From an uncultured Methylobacillus sp. (lineage in GTDB: Bacteria > Pseudomonadota > Gammaproteobacteria > Burkholderiales > Methylophilaceae), in the NCBI GenBank assembly GCA_946478865.1, contig CAMLDO010000019.1, forward strand, positions 1 through 40,928: a stretch of DNA of 40,928 nt. Direction: 5' to 3'. Below, piece after piece: positions 22,826 through 33,426 of the stretch. The stretch's first letter is position 1; every line of letters begins with the position of its first letter. The translations under genes and the position numbers were made by a program. The notes beneath the pieces were generated by a model. That model was given only the letters and a program-made list of their open reading frames with translations. It did not search any database and had not been told where the DNA came from.

Positions 22826-23587
22826 TTAAGTTAAGCCGCCGGTCAGCCCTCGCAGCAGAACGCCTGCGATATAAGCCAGCGTTGCCGCGCCGCCGCCGAT
22901 CAACAAGGTTTCCAAGCCGGACTTGAGCGGCGGCTGTTGCAACGTCCGGCCCTTCAGCACGCCGATGCCGAAAAAGGTGGCTGCGGTCGCCGCAGTGCTC
23001 GCGGCAAATACCTGCTCGCCGTTCAGAACAGGCAAAAAATACGGCAACAGCGGCACGATGCCTGCGGCACAGAAACCGAGAAAGGTCGTCAGCGCCGCCA
23101 CTCCAGGCACGGGTGGATCAAGCCGCAGCCCGAGTTCCTCGATCAGCATGGTATCCACCCAACGCTCGCGATCCCGTGTGATGCCGGCAACGATTTCCTC
23201 CAGCACCTCTCCCTGAAACCCTTTGGCTGCGTAGATTTGCCTCACCTCCTCCCGCTCGCCCTCCGGCACTTCACGCACGTGGCGCTCTTCGGTTTCCCGT
23301 GCCCGTGCCAGCAATTCATGCTCGCTTTTCGCTCGCTGGTAATTGCTGGCCGCCATGCTGAAACCGTCGGCAATAAGATTCGCGAGCCCCAGCACAATGG
23401 CCACAGCGGCGGGCAATGCCGCACCGGCCGTACCGGCTACAACCGCGAATGTCGTCACGCAGCCGTCTATCGCACCGAGCACGGCATCGCCTACATAACT
23501 GTTCTGCTTGGCGGCAGCCAAACGCGCCTCGATAGCAGATGCCTCATGCTCGGCTTTGAGATCGTGATATTTGGAGGCTGGGCTCAT
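22826..23587 (-). CDS. VIT1/CCC1 family divalent metal (Fe/Mn) transporter
   Basis: This 253-residue membrane protein belongs to the vacuolar iron transporter family, which moves Fe2+ or Mn2+ against proton flow. Helix 1 carries VGDAVLGAIDGCVTTFAVVAG, the family's conserved GxxDGxxT motif, and helix 2 carries GLANLIADGFSMAASNYQ. A charged cytoplasmic metal-binding segment follows (~95-150, ETEERHVREVPEGEREEVRQ and ERWVDTMLIEELGL). Three further helices occupy the C-terminal half. It is the last gene of the yjbQ-to-VIT1 set and overlaps the YjdF gene by ATGA. Direction (export or compartment filling) is not evident, but bacterial members usually detoxify. Confidence 0.88.
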   Translation of the reverse strand: MSPASKYHDLKAEHEASAIEARLAAAKQNSYVGDAVLGAIDGCVTTFAVVAGTAGAALPAAVAIVLGLANLIADGFSMAASNYQRAKSEHELLARARETEERHVREVPEGEREEVRQIYAAKGFQGEVLEEIVAGITRDRERWVDTMLIEELGLRLDPPVPGVAALTTFLGFCAAGIVPLLPYFLPVLNGEQVFAASTAATAATFFGIGVLKGRTLQQPPLKSGLETLLIGGGAATLAYIAGVLLRGLTGGLT

Positions 23588-24201
23588 TCCGCCAACCCCA
23601 GCTGTCTGATCGAGCGATCATGCCATCGTGACAGCAGCACCAGCGCGGCGATGGCTCCCAACATTGCGAGAAACATATCCCACTGCGTATCCCAGATGTC
23701 GCCTTGCGTCGCCAGAAACGCCACGGCATCGCTGCCGGAAGCTTCCGCCACCCACCACTCCAGCATTTCATACACGGCGCTGATCGCCAGTGCGACACAG
23801 ACCACAAGGAAAAACAGCCATTTGCCGGGACTAAGCGGAGACGTGCGCAGCAGAATCTCACGCGCCACGATGGCGGGAATGAAGCCCTGGGCCACATGCC
23901 CGACGCGATCGTAATAATTGCGGTCCCAGCCGTTGGCGTCCCGCAGCCAGTTGAACAGCGGCATTTCGGCATAGGTGTAATGCCCGCCGATGAGCAGGAT
24001 GATCGCATGGACCAGCATCAGCAGGCAGGCGAGCCGGGAAAAAGGGAAACGATGCCAGAACACGGCCAGCAGCGGCAGCGCGATGATCACCGGAAAAACT
24101 TCGAGATACCACGTGAACCGGTCATGCGGCGCAATCGCGGACCAGAGAAAGACGGCGCCCAGGATGATCAACAGCATCGCATGATAGCGCCGCTCGGACA
24201 T
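23584..24201 (-). CDS. DUF2238 (YjdF family) inner-membrane protein
   Basis: This 205-residue protein has about six hydrophobic helices and the features of DUF2238/YjdF. The pattern ...HYTYAEMPLFNWLRD, then RNYYDRVGHVAQGFIPAIVAREILLR, and YEMLEWWVAEASGSDAVAFLATQGDIWDTQWDM carries the conserved acidic, aromatic and His residues. The reaction or substrate of this family is not known to me. It shares one base with the alcohol dehydrogenase stop (TAATG) and four with the VIT1/CCC1 start, so the three are translationally coupled. Conserved Glu/Asp/His on membrane helices would allow metal binding, but that is speculation. Confidence 0.82.
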   Translation of the reverse strand: MSERRYHAMLLIILGAVFLWSAIAPHDRFTWYLEVFPVIIALPLLAVFWHRFPFSRLACLLMLVHAIILLIGGHYTYAEMPLFNWLRDANGWDRNYYDRVGHVAQGFIPAIVAREILLRTSPLSPGKWLFFLVVCVALAISAVYEMLEWWVAEASGSDAVAFLATQGDIWDTQWDMFLAMLGAIAALVLLSRWHDRSIRQLGLAE

Positions 24202-25391
24202 TACAGCCGCGCCTCCAGGATGGCAGCCACTTCATCGTCGGAAAGCACGACAGGATTGGTCTTCATGCTGCTGCCGCGGCAGTTGGCGACGACGCGGGGA
24301 ATGTCCGCCCCCGTCATGCCGTAACGTCCGATGCGTGGCAGTTCCAGGCGCTCGGTCCACTCGGCCAGGATATCCAGCAAACGCTTGCGCGCAGCATCGT
24401 CATTGAGATCGGGGCTATCAGCAAGGATGCGGCCCAGCTCTGCGTATTTCGGCAAAGCCGGGCTTTCCGGCATACGGGATTGCAGGCAGTGGATATTCAC
24501 CGCGCTGCACTCCGCCACCAGCGTGCCGCAGACCACACCATGCGGGATCGGGAAAAAGGCTCCGAGCGGAGCGGCCAGGCCATGCACCGAACCCAGTCCG
24601 ACCTGTGCCAGCGTGATACCTGACAGCAGCGAGGCATAAGCCATACCGGCTCGATGCACGGCAACCTCGCCTTGCCCGAAATACCATGGCAGCAGGCTGT
24701 CGCGCGCCGCCCTGATGCCTGAAAGTGCCAGTGCATCGGTAAAAGGGTTGGCCTTGAGGGACACGTAGGACTCCAGCAACTGGGTCAATGCATCCATGCC
24801 GTCGGCGGCGATCAGTTCGCGCGGGCAGGTCGCGAGCAGTTCTGGGTCCAGCACCGCAACCTTTGCCACCAGCGTATCGTGGCGGAACGACTTCTTGAAG
24901 CCGCCCTCGCCCTGTACCGATAACACCGCATTCTTGGTAGCCTCGGAGCCGGTTCCGGCCGTGGTGGGCACGGCGATGAAAGGCACGGCCGGCCCTTGGT
25001 AAGGCAACTCGGGGCCCACACCTTCGAGATAGTCCATCACGCTGTTGGGCACGCGCAGCAATCCGGCCACTGCCTTGGCCGCATCCAGCACACTGCCCCC
25101 ACCCATGCCGATCACCACGTCGATGCCAGCATCACGATACTGTTGCGCCAACGTATCTGCCAGTTGCGGCGAAGGCTCGCCGCTGACGCTCACCTGCTGG
25201 TACATAACCCCCTTGTCCCGCAGCCCCTGCAGCAACTCGGGCCAGGCAGGCGAATCGAGCAGCGACGCCTTTCCGGTAATCAGCAAGGCATGGCGACCAT
25301 ACTCCTGTGCCAGCGCCGGCAACTGGCGGCGCGTCCCGTCGCCGAAAACGATGCGCGGCAATGCGGCAATCGAGAATGCCGGAATATTCAT
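24201..25391 (-). CDS. Iron-containing alcohol dehydrogenase family protein
   Basis: This is a 396-residue group III alcohol dehydrogenase. The N-terminal Rossmann half has VVIGMGGGSVLDAAKAVAGL (residues ~92-111) and PTTAGTGSEATKNAVL. The C-terminal helical half has AADGMDALTQLLESYVS, GLGSVHGLAAPLGAFFPIPHGVVCG with H270 and H284. By alignment with FucO-type enzymes the metal ligands are D200, residue 204, H270 and H284; here residue 204 is Gln instead of His, as in some subfamilies. The substrate is unknown. It overlaps the ABM gene upstream by ATGA. Confidence 0.9.
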   Translation of the reverse strand: MNIPAFSIAALPRIVFGDGTRRQLPALAQEYGRHALLITGKASLLDSPAWPELLQGLRDKGVMYQQVSVSGEPSPQLADTLAQQYRDAGIDVVIGMGGGSVLDAAKAVAGLLRVPNSVMDYLEGVGPELPYQGPAVPFIAVPTTAGTGSEATKNAVLSVQGEGGFKKSFRHDTLVAKVAVLDPELLATCPRELIAADGMDALTQLLESYVSLKANPFTDALALSGIRAARDSLLPWYFGQGEVAVHRAGMAYASLLSGITLAQVGLGSVHGLAAPLGAFFPIPHGVVCGTLVAECSAVNIHCLQSRMPESPALPKYAELGRILADSPDLNDDAARKRLLDILAEWTERLELPRIGRYGMTGADIPRVVANCRGSSMKTNPVVLSDDEVAAILEARL

Positions 25392-25687
25392 GGATTCTCC
25401 GGATAAAGGCCGTGGTAGCGCACACCTTGCCGCGGCTCGGCCATCCAGTCGGCGACCATATCCCGCCAGCGCAAATAGTGGGCGGTCTGCTTGTGTGCCA
25501 ATGCATCGGCCTCGTTCGCGTAGGCTTCATAAAGCAAGAAACTCGTGGGTTCCTCGGGCGATTGCAGCACGTCAAAGCGGCGATTACCCGCCTCCCGCAC
25601 GGAAGCGAGATGATTATCCCGCGTCGCCGCGATGAAGTCGGCTACATGTTCGGGCTTGACGCGGACATGCACCAGCGTGACATGCAT
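25388..25687 (-). CDS. Antibiotic biosynthesis monooxygenase (ABM) domain protein
   Basis: This 99-residue protein is a single dimeric alpha/beta ferredoxin-like ABM domain. It starts MHVTLVHVRVKPEHVADFIAATRDNH and has the usual PTSFLLYEAYANEADALAHKQTAHYLRW with the TxHY segment of the LsrG/YgiN group. The ATG at 25687 is preceded by GGAG; a longer in-frame start would run back into yjbQ. Members act on quinones, AI-2-phosphate or polyketides without cofactors, so its substrate cannot be fixed. It begins two bases after yjbQ and overlaps the alcohol dehydrogenase, hinting that both act on the same carbonyl compound. Confidence 0.87.
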   Translation of the reverse strand: MHVTLVHVRVKPEHVADFIAATRDNHLASVREAGNRRFDVLQSPEEPTSFLLYEAYANEADALAHKQTAHYLRWRDMVADWMAEPRQGVRYHGLYPENP

Positions 25688-25689
25688 GG

Positions 25690-26109
25690 CTATTCTCCGA
25701 TCAGATGCAGCAGCACGCGACGCTGGTGCGGCGCGCGGCGGTGTTCGTAGAGGAAGATGCCTTGCCAGGTGCCCAACGCCGGCTTGCCGTCGAGCACGGG
25801 GATGCACAAGTGAGTTTGGGTGAGCGCTGTGCGCACGTGGGCCGGCATGTCATCGGAACCCTCGTCCACATGCACGAACAACGGATCGCCGTCCGGCACC
25901 AGCCGCGCGAAGAAACGTTCCAGATCGGCGATTACGTCGGGATCGTAGTTTTCGTTGATGAGCAGGCTGGCCGAGGTGTGCTGGATGTAGAGGGTCAGCA
26001 TGCCGGTAGAAATACCAGCCTCCCGCGCCCAGCCGACGACTTCCGTCGTGATGTCGTAAATCCGGCGGCCGCAGGTGGAAACATTAAGTTGCGATGTAAG
26101 TTGGCGCAT
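25690..26109 (-). CDS. yjbQ: YjbQ/UPF0047 family protein
   Basis: This 139-residue protein has all the UPF0047 motifs: LTLYIQHTSASLLINENYDPDVIADLE, HVDEGSDDMPAHVRTAL and TWQGIFLYEHR. The clustered His and Asp/Glu residues form the conserved pocket. E. coli YjbQ was reported to have weak thiamine-phosphate synthase activity, but its true role is unclear. I chose the ATG at 26109 because it aligns with the family N-terminus; a TTG at 26130 would add seven residues. A TATAAT 30 bases before the ATG suggests that the five-gene set starts here. Confidence 0.9.
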   Translation of the reverse strand: MRQLTSQLNVSTCGRRIYDITTEVVGWAREAGISTGMLTLYIQHTSASLLINENYDPDVIADLERFFARLVPDGDPLFVHVDEGSDDMPAHVRTALTQTHLCIPVLDGKPALGTWQGIFLYEHRRAPHQRRVLLHLIGE

Positions 26110-26138
26110 GGAAAGAGTTCGATCTGGCAATGGGGAGG

Positions 26139-26144
26139 ATTATA
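26139..26144 (-). promoter_or_regulatory. Candidate -10 element before yjbQ
   Basis: A minus-strand TATAAT lies in the 95-base gap between tpm and yjbQ. The only TTG-type hexamer nearby (TTGCAT) is 13 bases away, too close, so the promoter is unproven. Confidence 0.35.
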
Positions 26145-26204
26145 TCGCCGACGTGCCATGCAAGGCGGAGCAAACAGGAACCAGTGCTTATACCGCCATG
26201 CGCC

Positions 26205-26858
26205 CTAGAACAACACCGAATAGACCAACTCTCTAAGATACGTCACGCCCTTGGCCCGAAACCGGGGCTCCTGGTCTAGGATGTCGATTTCACGGAGCAG
26301 CCGTACATCCCCCGCATGCCCGAACAGGCGCTCAACTTCGTGCCCATCTACATTGAAAGGCGGCCCCGCCATCTCGTGCTGGGGATATTCGAAGGCGATC
26401 AGCAGCATTGCAGCAGATGCGGGAAGAATGTGCGCAAGATGCCGGGCATAGCGTTCGCGCAGCTCGGGTGGAAGCGCCACCAGCGCGGCCCGGTCGTAAC
26501 AGCCTGCGGCCCCCGTCAATTCGGCAGAAGTCAGATCGAAGAAGTCGCCGCAATAAAGGCGAATACCGTCGGATTCGTACAGTTTGAGACGTCCCGTTTC
26601 AGAAATGACAGGAGTGAGGCCGTTTTCTTCGAAAAACGCCTCGACCGCAATCGAGCTGAGCTCGACCCCTATCACCTCATGCCCTTGCTCCCGCAGCCAC
26701 ACGAGATCGCGACTTTTCCCGCACAACGGCACGAATACGCGACTCCGCTCGGGAAGTTGCAGTGTCGGCCAGAACTCAAGAAGCCAGGGATGTGTGTCGC
26801 TGCGATGAAAACCAATCTGGCTTTGCTGCCAGCGCTCGTGCCAAAACTCGGAATGCAT
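26205..26858 (-). CDS. tpm: Thiopurine S-methyltransferase family protein
   Basis: This 217-residue SAM-dependent methyltransferase matches bacterial Tpm. It has FWHERWQQSQIGFHRSDTHP at the N-terminus (residues 5-24), RVFVPLCGKSRDLVWLREQGHEVIGVELS (SAM-binding, ~40-68), GDFFDLT, YDRAALVALPPELRERY and GPPFNVDGHEVERLF. Bacterial members methylate thiopurines and also selenium or tellurium oxyanions to volatile forms. It begins 18 bases after the lytic transglycosylase gene stops, so they are probably co-transcribed. Confidence 0.94.
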   Translation of the reverse strand: MHSEFWHERWQQSQIGFHRSDTHPWLLEFWPTLQLPERSRVFVPLCGKSRDLVWLREQGHEVIGVELSSIAVEAFFEENGLTPVISETGRLKLYESDGIRLYCGDFFDLTSAELTGAAGCYDRAALVALPPELRERYARHLAHILPASAAMLLIAFEYPQHEMAGPPFNVDGHEVERLFGHAGDVRLLREIDILDQEPRFRAKGVTYLRELVYSVLF

Positions 26859-26876
26859 GTCTTACGGCAAAGAGCC

Positions 26877-27803
26877 TCAGCCCTTTTTGCTCAGGAGGGG
26901 AGAAGGTGTAACCAGATTTTCCTCATAGGGATGGGAAGCGCGCTGATAGAACTCCATCACGCGCTTCACGTAATTGCGAGTCTCCGGATACGGCGGCACG
27001 CCCTTGTAGCGGTCTACTGCACGCTCGCCCGCATTGTAGGCGGCGGCAACCAGCTCGATATTTCCCTGATAGTAGGAAAGCAGCCAGCGCAAATACTTGA
27101 GGCCGCCCTTGATGTTTTGCGTCGCGTCGAAGGCATTCTTGACGTTGAAGCGCTCCGCCGTCGCGGGGATGAGCTGCATGAGCCCCATCGCCTGCTTGTT
27201 GGAAAGCGCTTCCGGGCTGAAATTGGATTCCACCGCGATCACGGAAAGCGCGAAATTGGGATCGATGCCGTACCAGTCCGCCAGTGAACGCACCATTTCC
27301 ACCACCCAGCGGCGGTTCTTGGGAAGGTTCTCGACGTAAAGCTGGATACGGGTGATTTCAGGCTCGTCCACAGCGCGAAATGCTGGCTTGGGCGGCAGTT
27401 TTTCGGGGAGAACGGCAGCTAGCACACAAGGCGGGAGGCGCTCGGCCTGCATGAGGTTGATGGTTTCCAGCATATTCTGCGCTTCCGCATGCCCTTGATG
27501 GGCGGCGATCTGGAACAGCGCAGCGGCCTGCTCGCGGTTTTCCGGCACCCCCTTGCCGAAGGCATATTGCATGCCGAGGCGAAATTGCGCTTCGGCGCTG
27601 CCAATGCGGGCTGCCTCGCAATACAGCGTAGCGGCATCCCAGCCCTTTTCCGGATCATCCAGATCAGCAGCCAGCAGATCGCCCTTCGCCAACAACTCGC
27701 GTGCACGCGGCGATTCCTCGGAATAATCCGCCGGCGAAATCGCGGCGCCGGCCGAACCTGCGGCCAGGACAAGGGTTAACGCAAGCAGTTGTTGTTTAAA
27801 CAT
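26877..27803 (-). CDS. Lytic transglycosylase with N-terminal Sel1-like repeats
   Basis: This 308-residue periplasmic enzyme has a signal peptide (MFKQQLLALTLVLAAGSAGA). Two Sel1/TPR-like repeats span about 56-113 (AATLYCEAARIGSAEAQFRL and ALFQIAAHQGHAEAQNML). An SLT domain spans ~165-290. The catalytic glutamate is E192 in VIAVESNFSPEAL, followed by KQAMGLMQLIP, ELVAAAYNAG and the C-terminal PYPETRNYVKRVMEFYQ. It cleaves peptidoglycan to anhydro-muropeptides. The combination suggests a localised wall-remodelling enzyme with a protein partner. It is transcribed from its own likely promoter after the clpB terminator. Confidence 0.93.
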   Translation of the reverse strand: MFKQQLLALTLVLAAGSAGAAISPADYSEESPRARELLAKGDLLAADLDDPEKGWDAATLYCEAARIGSAEAQFRLGMQYAFGKGVPENREQAAALFQIAAHQGHAEAQNMLETINLMQAERLPPCVLAAVLPEKLPPKPAFRAVDEPEITRIQLYVENLPKNRRWVVEMVRSLADWYGIDPNFALSVIAVESNFSPEALSNKQAMGLMQLIPATAERFNVKNAFDATQNIKGGLKYLRWLLSYYQGNIELVAAAYNAGERAVDRYKGVPPYPETRNYVKRVMEFYQRASHPYEENLVTPSPLLSKKG

Positions 27804-27841
27804 TTTTCAGCTGGAGCCCTGCAGGCGATGGGAGGTCTTTG

Positions 27842-27847
27842 ATTATA
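27842..27847 (-). promoter_or_regulatory. -10 element for the lytic transglycosylase-tpm unit
   Basis: A perfect minus-strand TATAAT lies 38 bases before the ATG; the hexamer 17 bases upstream (TATTTA) is weak. Because a terminator closes clpB just upstream, a separate promoter is needed here. Confidence 0.5.
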
Positions 27848-27891
27848 CTCTTTCGCGGCCGAAGTAAATATCTATCTGACTGAAGCAGCAA

Positions 27892-27922
27892 CAAAAAAGC
27901 CGGGAAGCTCCCGGCTTTTTTG
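27892..27922 (-). terminator. Intrinsic terminator of clpB
   Basis: A 14-base perfect stem (arms 27892-27905 and 27909-27922, three-base loop) with a GCCGGGA core and flanking A6/T6 runs lies 15 bases after the clpB stop. Confidence 0.93.
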
Positions 27923-27937
27923 CGGCCATGACAGCGG

Positions 27938-30517
<2,580 letters not shown>

Positions 30518-30558
30518 GGTTTGGTTTCCCTTGTAGTATCGTCCGAATGACTGCTATG

Positions 30559-30583
30559 TGTGGGACAAATGAACGATTTCAAG
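30559..30583 (-). promoter_or_regulatory. Sigma-32 (RpoH) heat-shock promoter of clpB
   Basis: On the minus strand, CTTGAA (30578-30583), a 13-base spacer and CCCACA (30559-30564) closely match the CTTGAA-N13-15-CCCCAT heat-shock consensus. Transcription would start near 30550, leaving a leader of about 35 bases. The rest of the 266-base gap to 30783 shows no gene or clear signal. Confidence 0.75.
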
Positions 30584-30783
30584 ATTTCCCTTAAAAAAGT
30601 ACAGGAATAGTTGTATTTTTCCGGTTGCGCACAAGCGCAGCAACGAACACAATATCGGCAGGGAAACCAATTCGGGGATTGCGGTTTACGCAAAGGGCTG
30701 TCCACAACACGTATGAAGATCAGTAGTAGAGCACACACCTCGATCACGGCTCTTTCCCGCCAGCGGCCCTTCTTTTCGACTCC

Positions 30784-33426
30784 ATGACCGCTGAAATCCT
30801 TCAGGAACTCATCGCTTTACAGCCGGCATCATCATCGCCGGACCTGCAAACGCTGATGCGTGCCCTGCTCAACGCCAGTCCCGATTTAATCTGCCTCAAA
30901 GACGGAGAAGGACGCTGGCTGGCCGCCAACAAGAGCGGACTGGCCCTGTTTCAGCTCGACAAGAATTACATTCACAAAACCGACGTGGAACTCGCGGCGA
31001 TCGCGCCCGAGCAGTACCGCCCCATCTTCGAGGCCTGCAACGAATCCGACGAGCGCGCCTGGCAGGCACGCTCCACGCAGCATGAGGAACTGGCAATCCC
31101 CGCGCAAAACGGCGACTGGAAATATTTCGACGTCATCAAGATTCCGCTCTTCCAGGAGGACGGCAGCCGGTATGGTCTGGTGATGCTGGGACGCGACGTC
31201 ACAGACCGCAAACGGGCCGAGGTCAGGCTCAATCGCCGCGGTGCGATTCTGGACGCGCTCATTTCCACCGACTGGTTGCTGTACTCCTCGGAATCCTGGG
31301 AAAAAGCGATGCCAGCGGCGCTGGAGCTGATAGGCAAGGCCGCCCGCTGCTCGCGCATCCGCATGTACCGCAACGTGTCGAGTTCCGGCACGGTGCAAAG
31401 CGTCGACATTGCCGACTGGACAAGCCGGCCCGAACCCGATTCCACGCGCCATGCGATCATCGACTTCGATCTGCCGCAGTTTCGCCGCTGGGGCGACTTG
31501 CTGTCCCAGGCCGAACCTGTGTTCGGCATACTCTCCGACTTTCCGCCGCTGGAGCATGACTTCCTGCTGGCTCGACAAACTCTATCGATCGCGCTGCTGC
31601 CGATCTTCACCGAGAAAACCTGGTGGGGCTTGTTGTGCCTGGAGCGCTCCGACTCGATCGAACGCGTGTCGCCCGAAGAAATCAGCGCCCTGCTTGCCGC
31701 CAGCCGCTCGATCGGGGTCGCGATCCAGCGCGAAATTTCCAACAAGCGCCTGAGCCAAGCCACAATCGCTTTCGACACCGCCGCCGAAGGCATCATGATT
31801 TGCGATGCCGAGAATCGCATCACCGGCATCAATATGGGTTTCACGGAGATCACCGGCTATTCCGAACCGGAAGTGCTGGGCCAGACGCCCCATATCCTCA
31901 ACTCCGGAAGCCACTCGCCCGAATTCTTCGAGAACATGTGGGCCAGCCTGGAACATGCCGGACGCTGGCGCGGGGAAATCCGCAATCGCCGCAAGAACGG
32001 CGAAATCTATCCGGAATGGCTGACTATCACCGTGGTGCGCAACACCGAAGGCCAGATTCAGCACTATGTCGCGGTGTTCTCGGACATATCGGAAATCAAG
32101 CACTCGCAGCAGCGCCTCTATGAGCTGGTCAACCATGACCCGCTCACCGGACTGCCCAACCGCCGGCTGCTCAACGAACTGCTGGAGCATGCGATCCGGC
32201 GCGCCGAGCGCGAGAGCACCAAGATCGCGCTGCTGTTCGTGGATCTCGACCGCTTCAAGAACATCAATGACACGCTGGGCCACCAGGTCGGCGACAAGCT
32301 GCTCAAGAAAGCGGCCCAGCGCCTGAGCGACTCGGTACGCGACAGCGATACCATTGCCCGGCTCGGCGGCGACGAATTCGTCGTGATGCTGGAGTTCACC
32401 AGCGACCTGGAAGACCCGGCCACTGTCGCCAAGAAGATCATTTCCAGCATCCAGGACGAATTCATCATCGACGGCTACGAGCTGTTCATCGGCGCCAGTA
32501 TCGGCATCAGCGTATTCCCCGAGGACGGGCGCAATGCGGACGACCTCATCAAGGCGGCCGACATCGCGATGTACCAGGTCAAGAACGAAGGCAAGAACGA
32601 TTACCGCTTCTACGCGAGCCAGCTTTCCGATCATGCACGCGAGCGGCTGACGCTGGACACCTTGCTGCGCCGCGCGCTGGAACGCCAGCAGCTCGAGGTC
32701 TATTACCAGCCGCAGGTCTCGCTCGCCACCGGCAAGATCATCGCCGCAGAGGCGCTGCTGCGTTGGCATCATCCCGAGATGGGCGTAGTCTCGCCCGGCA
32801 AGTTCATCCCCCTGGCGGAGGAAACCGGCCTCATCGTGCAGATCGGCGAGTGGGTGCTGCGCGAGGCAGCCAACCATGCGATTTGTCTCGTGGAACTCGG
32901 CCTGCCGCTCAACTGGATTGCGGTCAACGTCTCGGGCGTACAGATTCACCGCTCAAATTTTGCCGATACGGTGTACGGCGTGCTGGTCGAAACCGGCTGC
33001 GATCCGAGCATGCTGGAGCTGGAAATCACCGAAAGCGCGATCATGCGCAACGTGGAATACGTGATCGACGTCTGTCAGCAGCTCAAAGCCATGGGCGTAC
33101 GCCTCGCCCTGGACGATTTCGGCACCGGCTACTCGTCGCTCTCCTATCTCAAGAAATTTCCGCTGGACAAGCTCAAGATCGACCAGTCGTTCGTGCATGA
33201 CCTGCCGGACGACGCGGAAGACGCGGCGATCTCCAGCGCCATCATCGCGCTCGGACAGAACCTCGGCCTCAGCATCACCGCCGAAGGCGTCGAAAAAGTC
33301 GAGCAGCGCGATTTTCTCCTCGCCCGCGGCTGCAGCGAAGCCCAGGGCTACCTCTACGGACAACCCATTTCGTTTGAAGAACTGATTACCTTGTTGAAAA
33401 GCACCACACCGGAACAAGCACCATGA
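30784..33426 (+). CDS. PAS-GAF-PAS-GGDEF-EAL cyclic-di-GMP protein
   Basis: This 880-residue cytoplasmic signalling protein has domains in order. PAS is at ~22-145 (LLNASPDLICLKDGEGRWLAAN). A GAF-like domain is at ~155-320. A second PAS/PAC is at ~325-445 (FDTAAEGIMICDAENRI). GGDEF is at ~450-610 and EAL at ~625-875. The cyclase motif GGDEF is intact (528-532). The phosphodiesterase motif EALLRW is intact (from 656), as are ALDDFGTGYSSLSYL and the EGVE glutamate. It may therefore make or degrade c-di-GMP depending on the sensor state. There is no membrane segment. No convincing ribosome site is seen before the ATG. Its stop overlaps the HD-GYP gene start (ATGA). Confidence 0.94.
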   Translation: MTAEILQELIALQPASSSPDLQTLMRALLNASPDLICLKDGEGRWLAANKSGLALFQLDKNYIHKTDVELAAIAPEQYRPIFEACNESDERAWQARSTQHEELAIPAQNGDWKYFDVIKIPLFQEDGSRYGLVMLGRDVTDRKRAEVRLNRRGAILDALISTDWLLYSSESWEKAMPAALELIGKAARCSRIRMYRNVSSSGTVQSVDIADWTSRPEPDSTRHAIIDFDLPQFRRWGDLLSQAEPVFGILSDFPPLEHDFLLARQTLSIALLPIFTEKTWWGLLCLERSDSIERVSPEEISALLAASRSIGVAIQREISNKRLSQATIAFDTAAEGIMICDAENRITGINMGFTEITGYSEPEVLGQTPHILNSGSHSPEFFENMWASLEHAGRWRGEIRNRRKNGEIYPEWLTITVVRNTEGQIQHYVAVFSDISEIKHSQQRLYELVNHDPLTGLPNRRLLNELLEHAIRRAERESTKIALLFVDLDRFKNINDTLGHQVGDKLLKKAAQRLSDSVRDSDTIARLGGDEFVVMLEFTSDLEDPATVAKKIISSIQDEFIIDGYELFIGASIGISVFPEDGRNADDLIKAADIAMYQVKNEGKNDYRFYASQLSDHARERLTLDTLLRRALERQQLEVYYQPQVSLATGKIIAAEALLRWHHPEMGVVSPGKFIPLAEETGLIVQIGEWVLREAANHAICLVELGLPLNWIAVNVSGVQIHRSNFADTVYGVLVETGCDPSMLELEITESAIMRNVEYVIDVCQQLKAMGVRLALDDFGTGYSSLSYLKKFPLDKLKIDQSFVHDLPDDAEDAAISSAIIALGQNLGLSITAEGVEKVEQRDFLLARGCSEAQGYLYGQPISFEELITLLKSTTPEQAP

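Noticed and set aside
30679..30693. TTGCG-GTTTA-CGCAA dyad upstream of the GGDEF-EAL gene
   Set aside because: Arms are only five bases and no promoter could be placed around it; not enough to call an operator.
31582..32949. 455-residue minus-strand open frame opposite the GGDEF-EAL gene
   Set aside because: It is an antisense shadow across conserved GGDEF/EAL codons.
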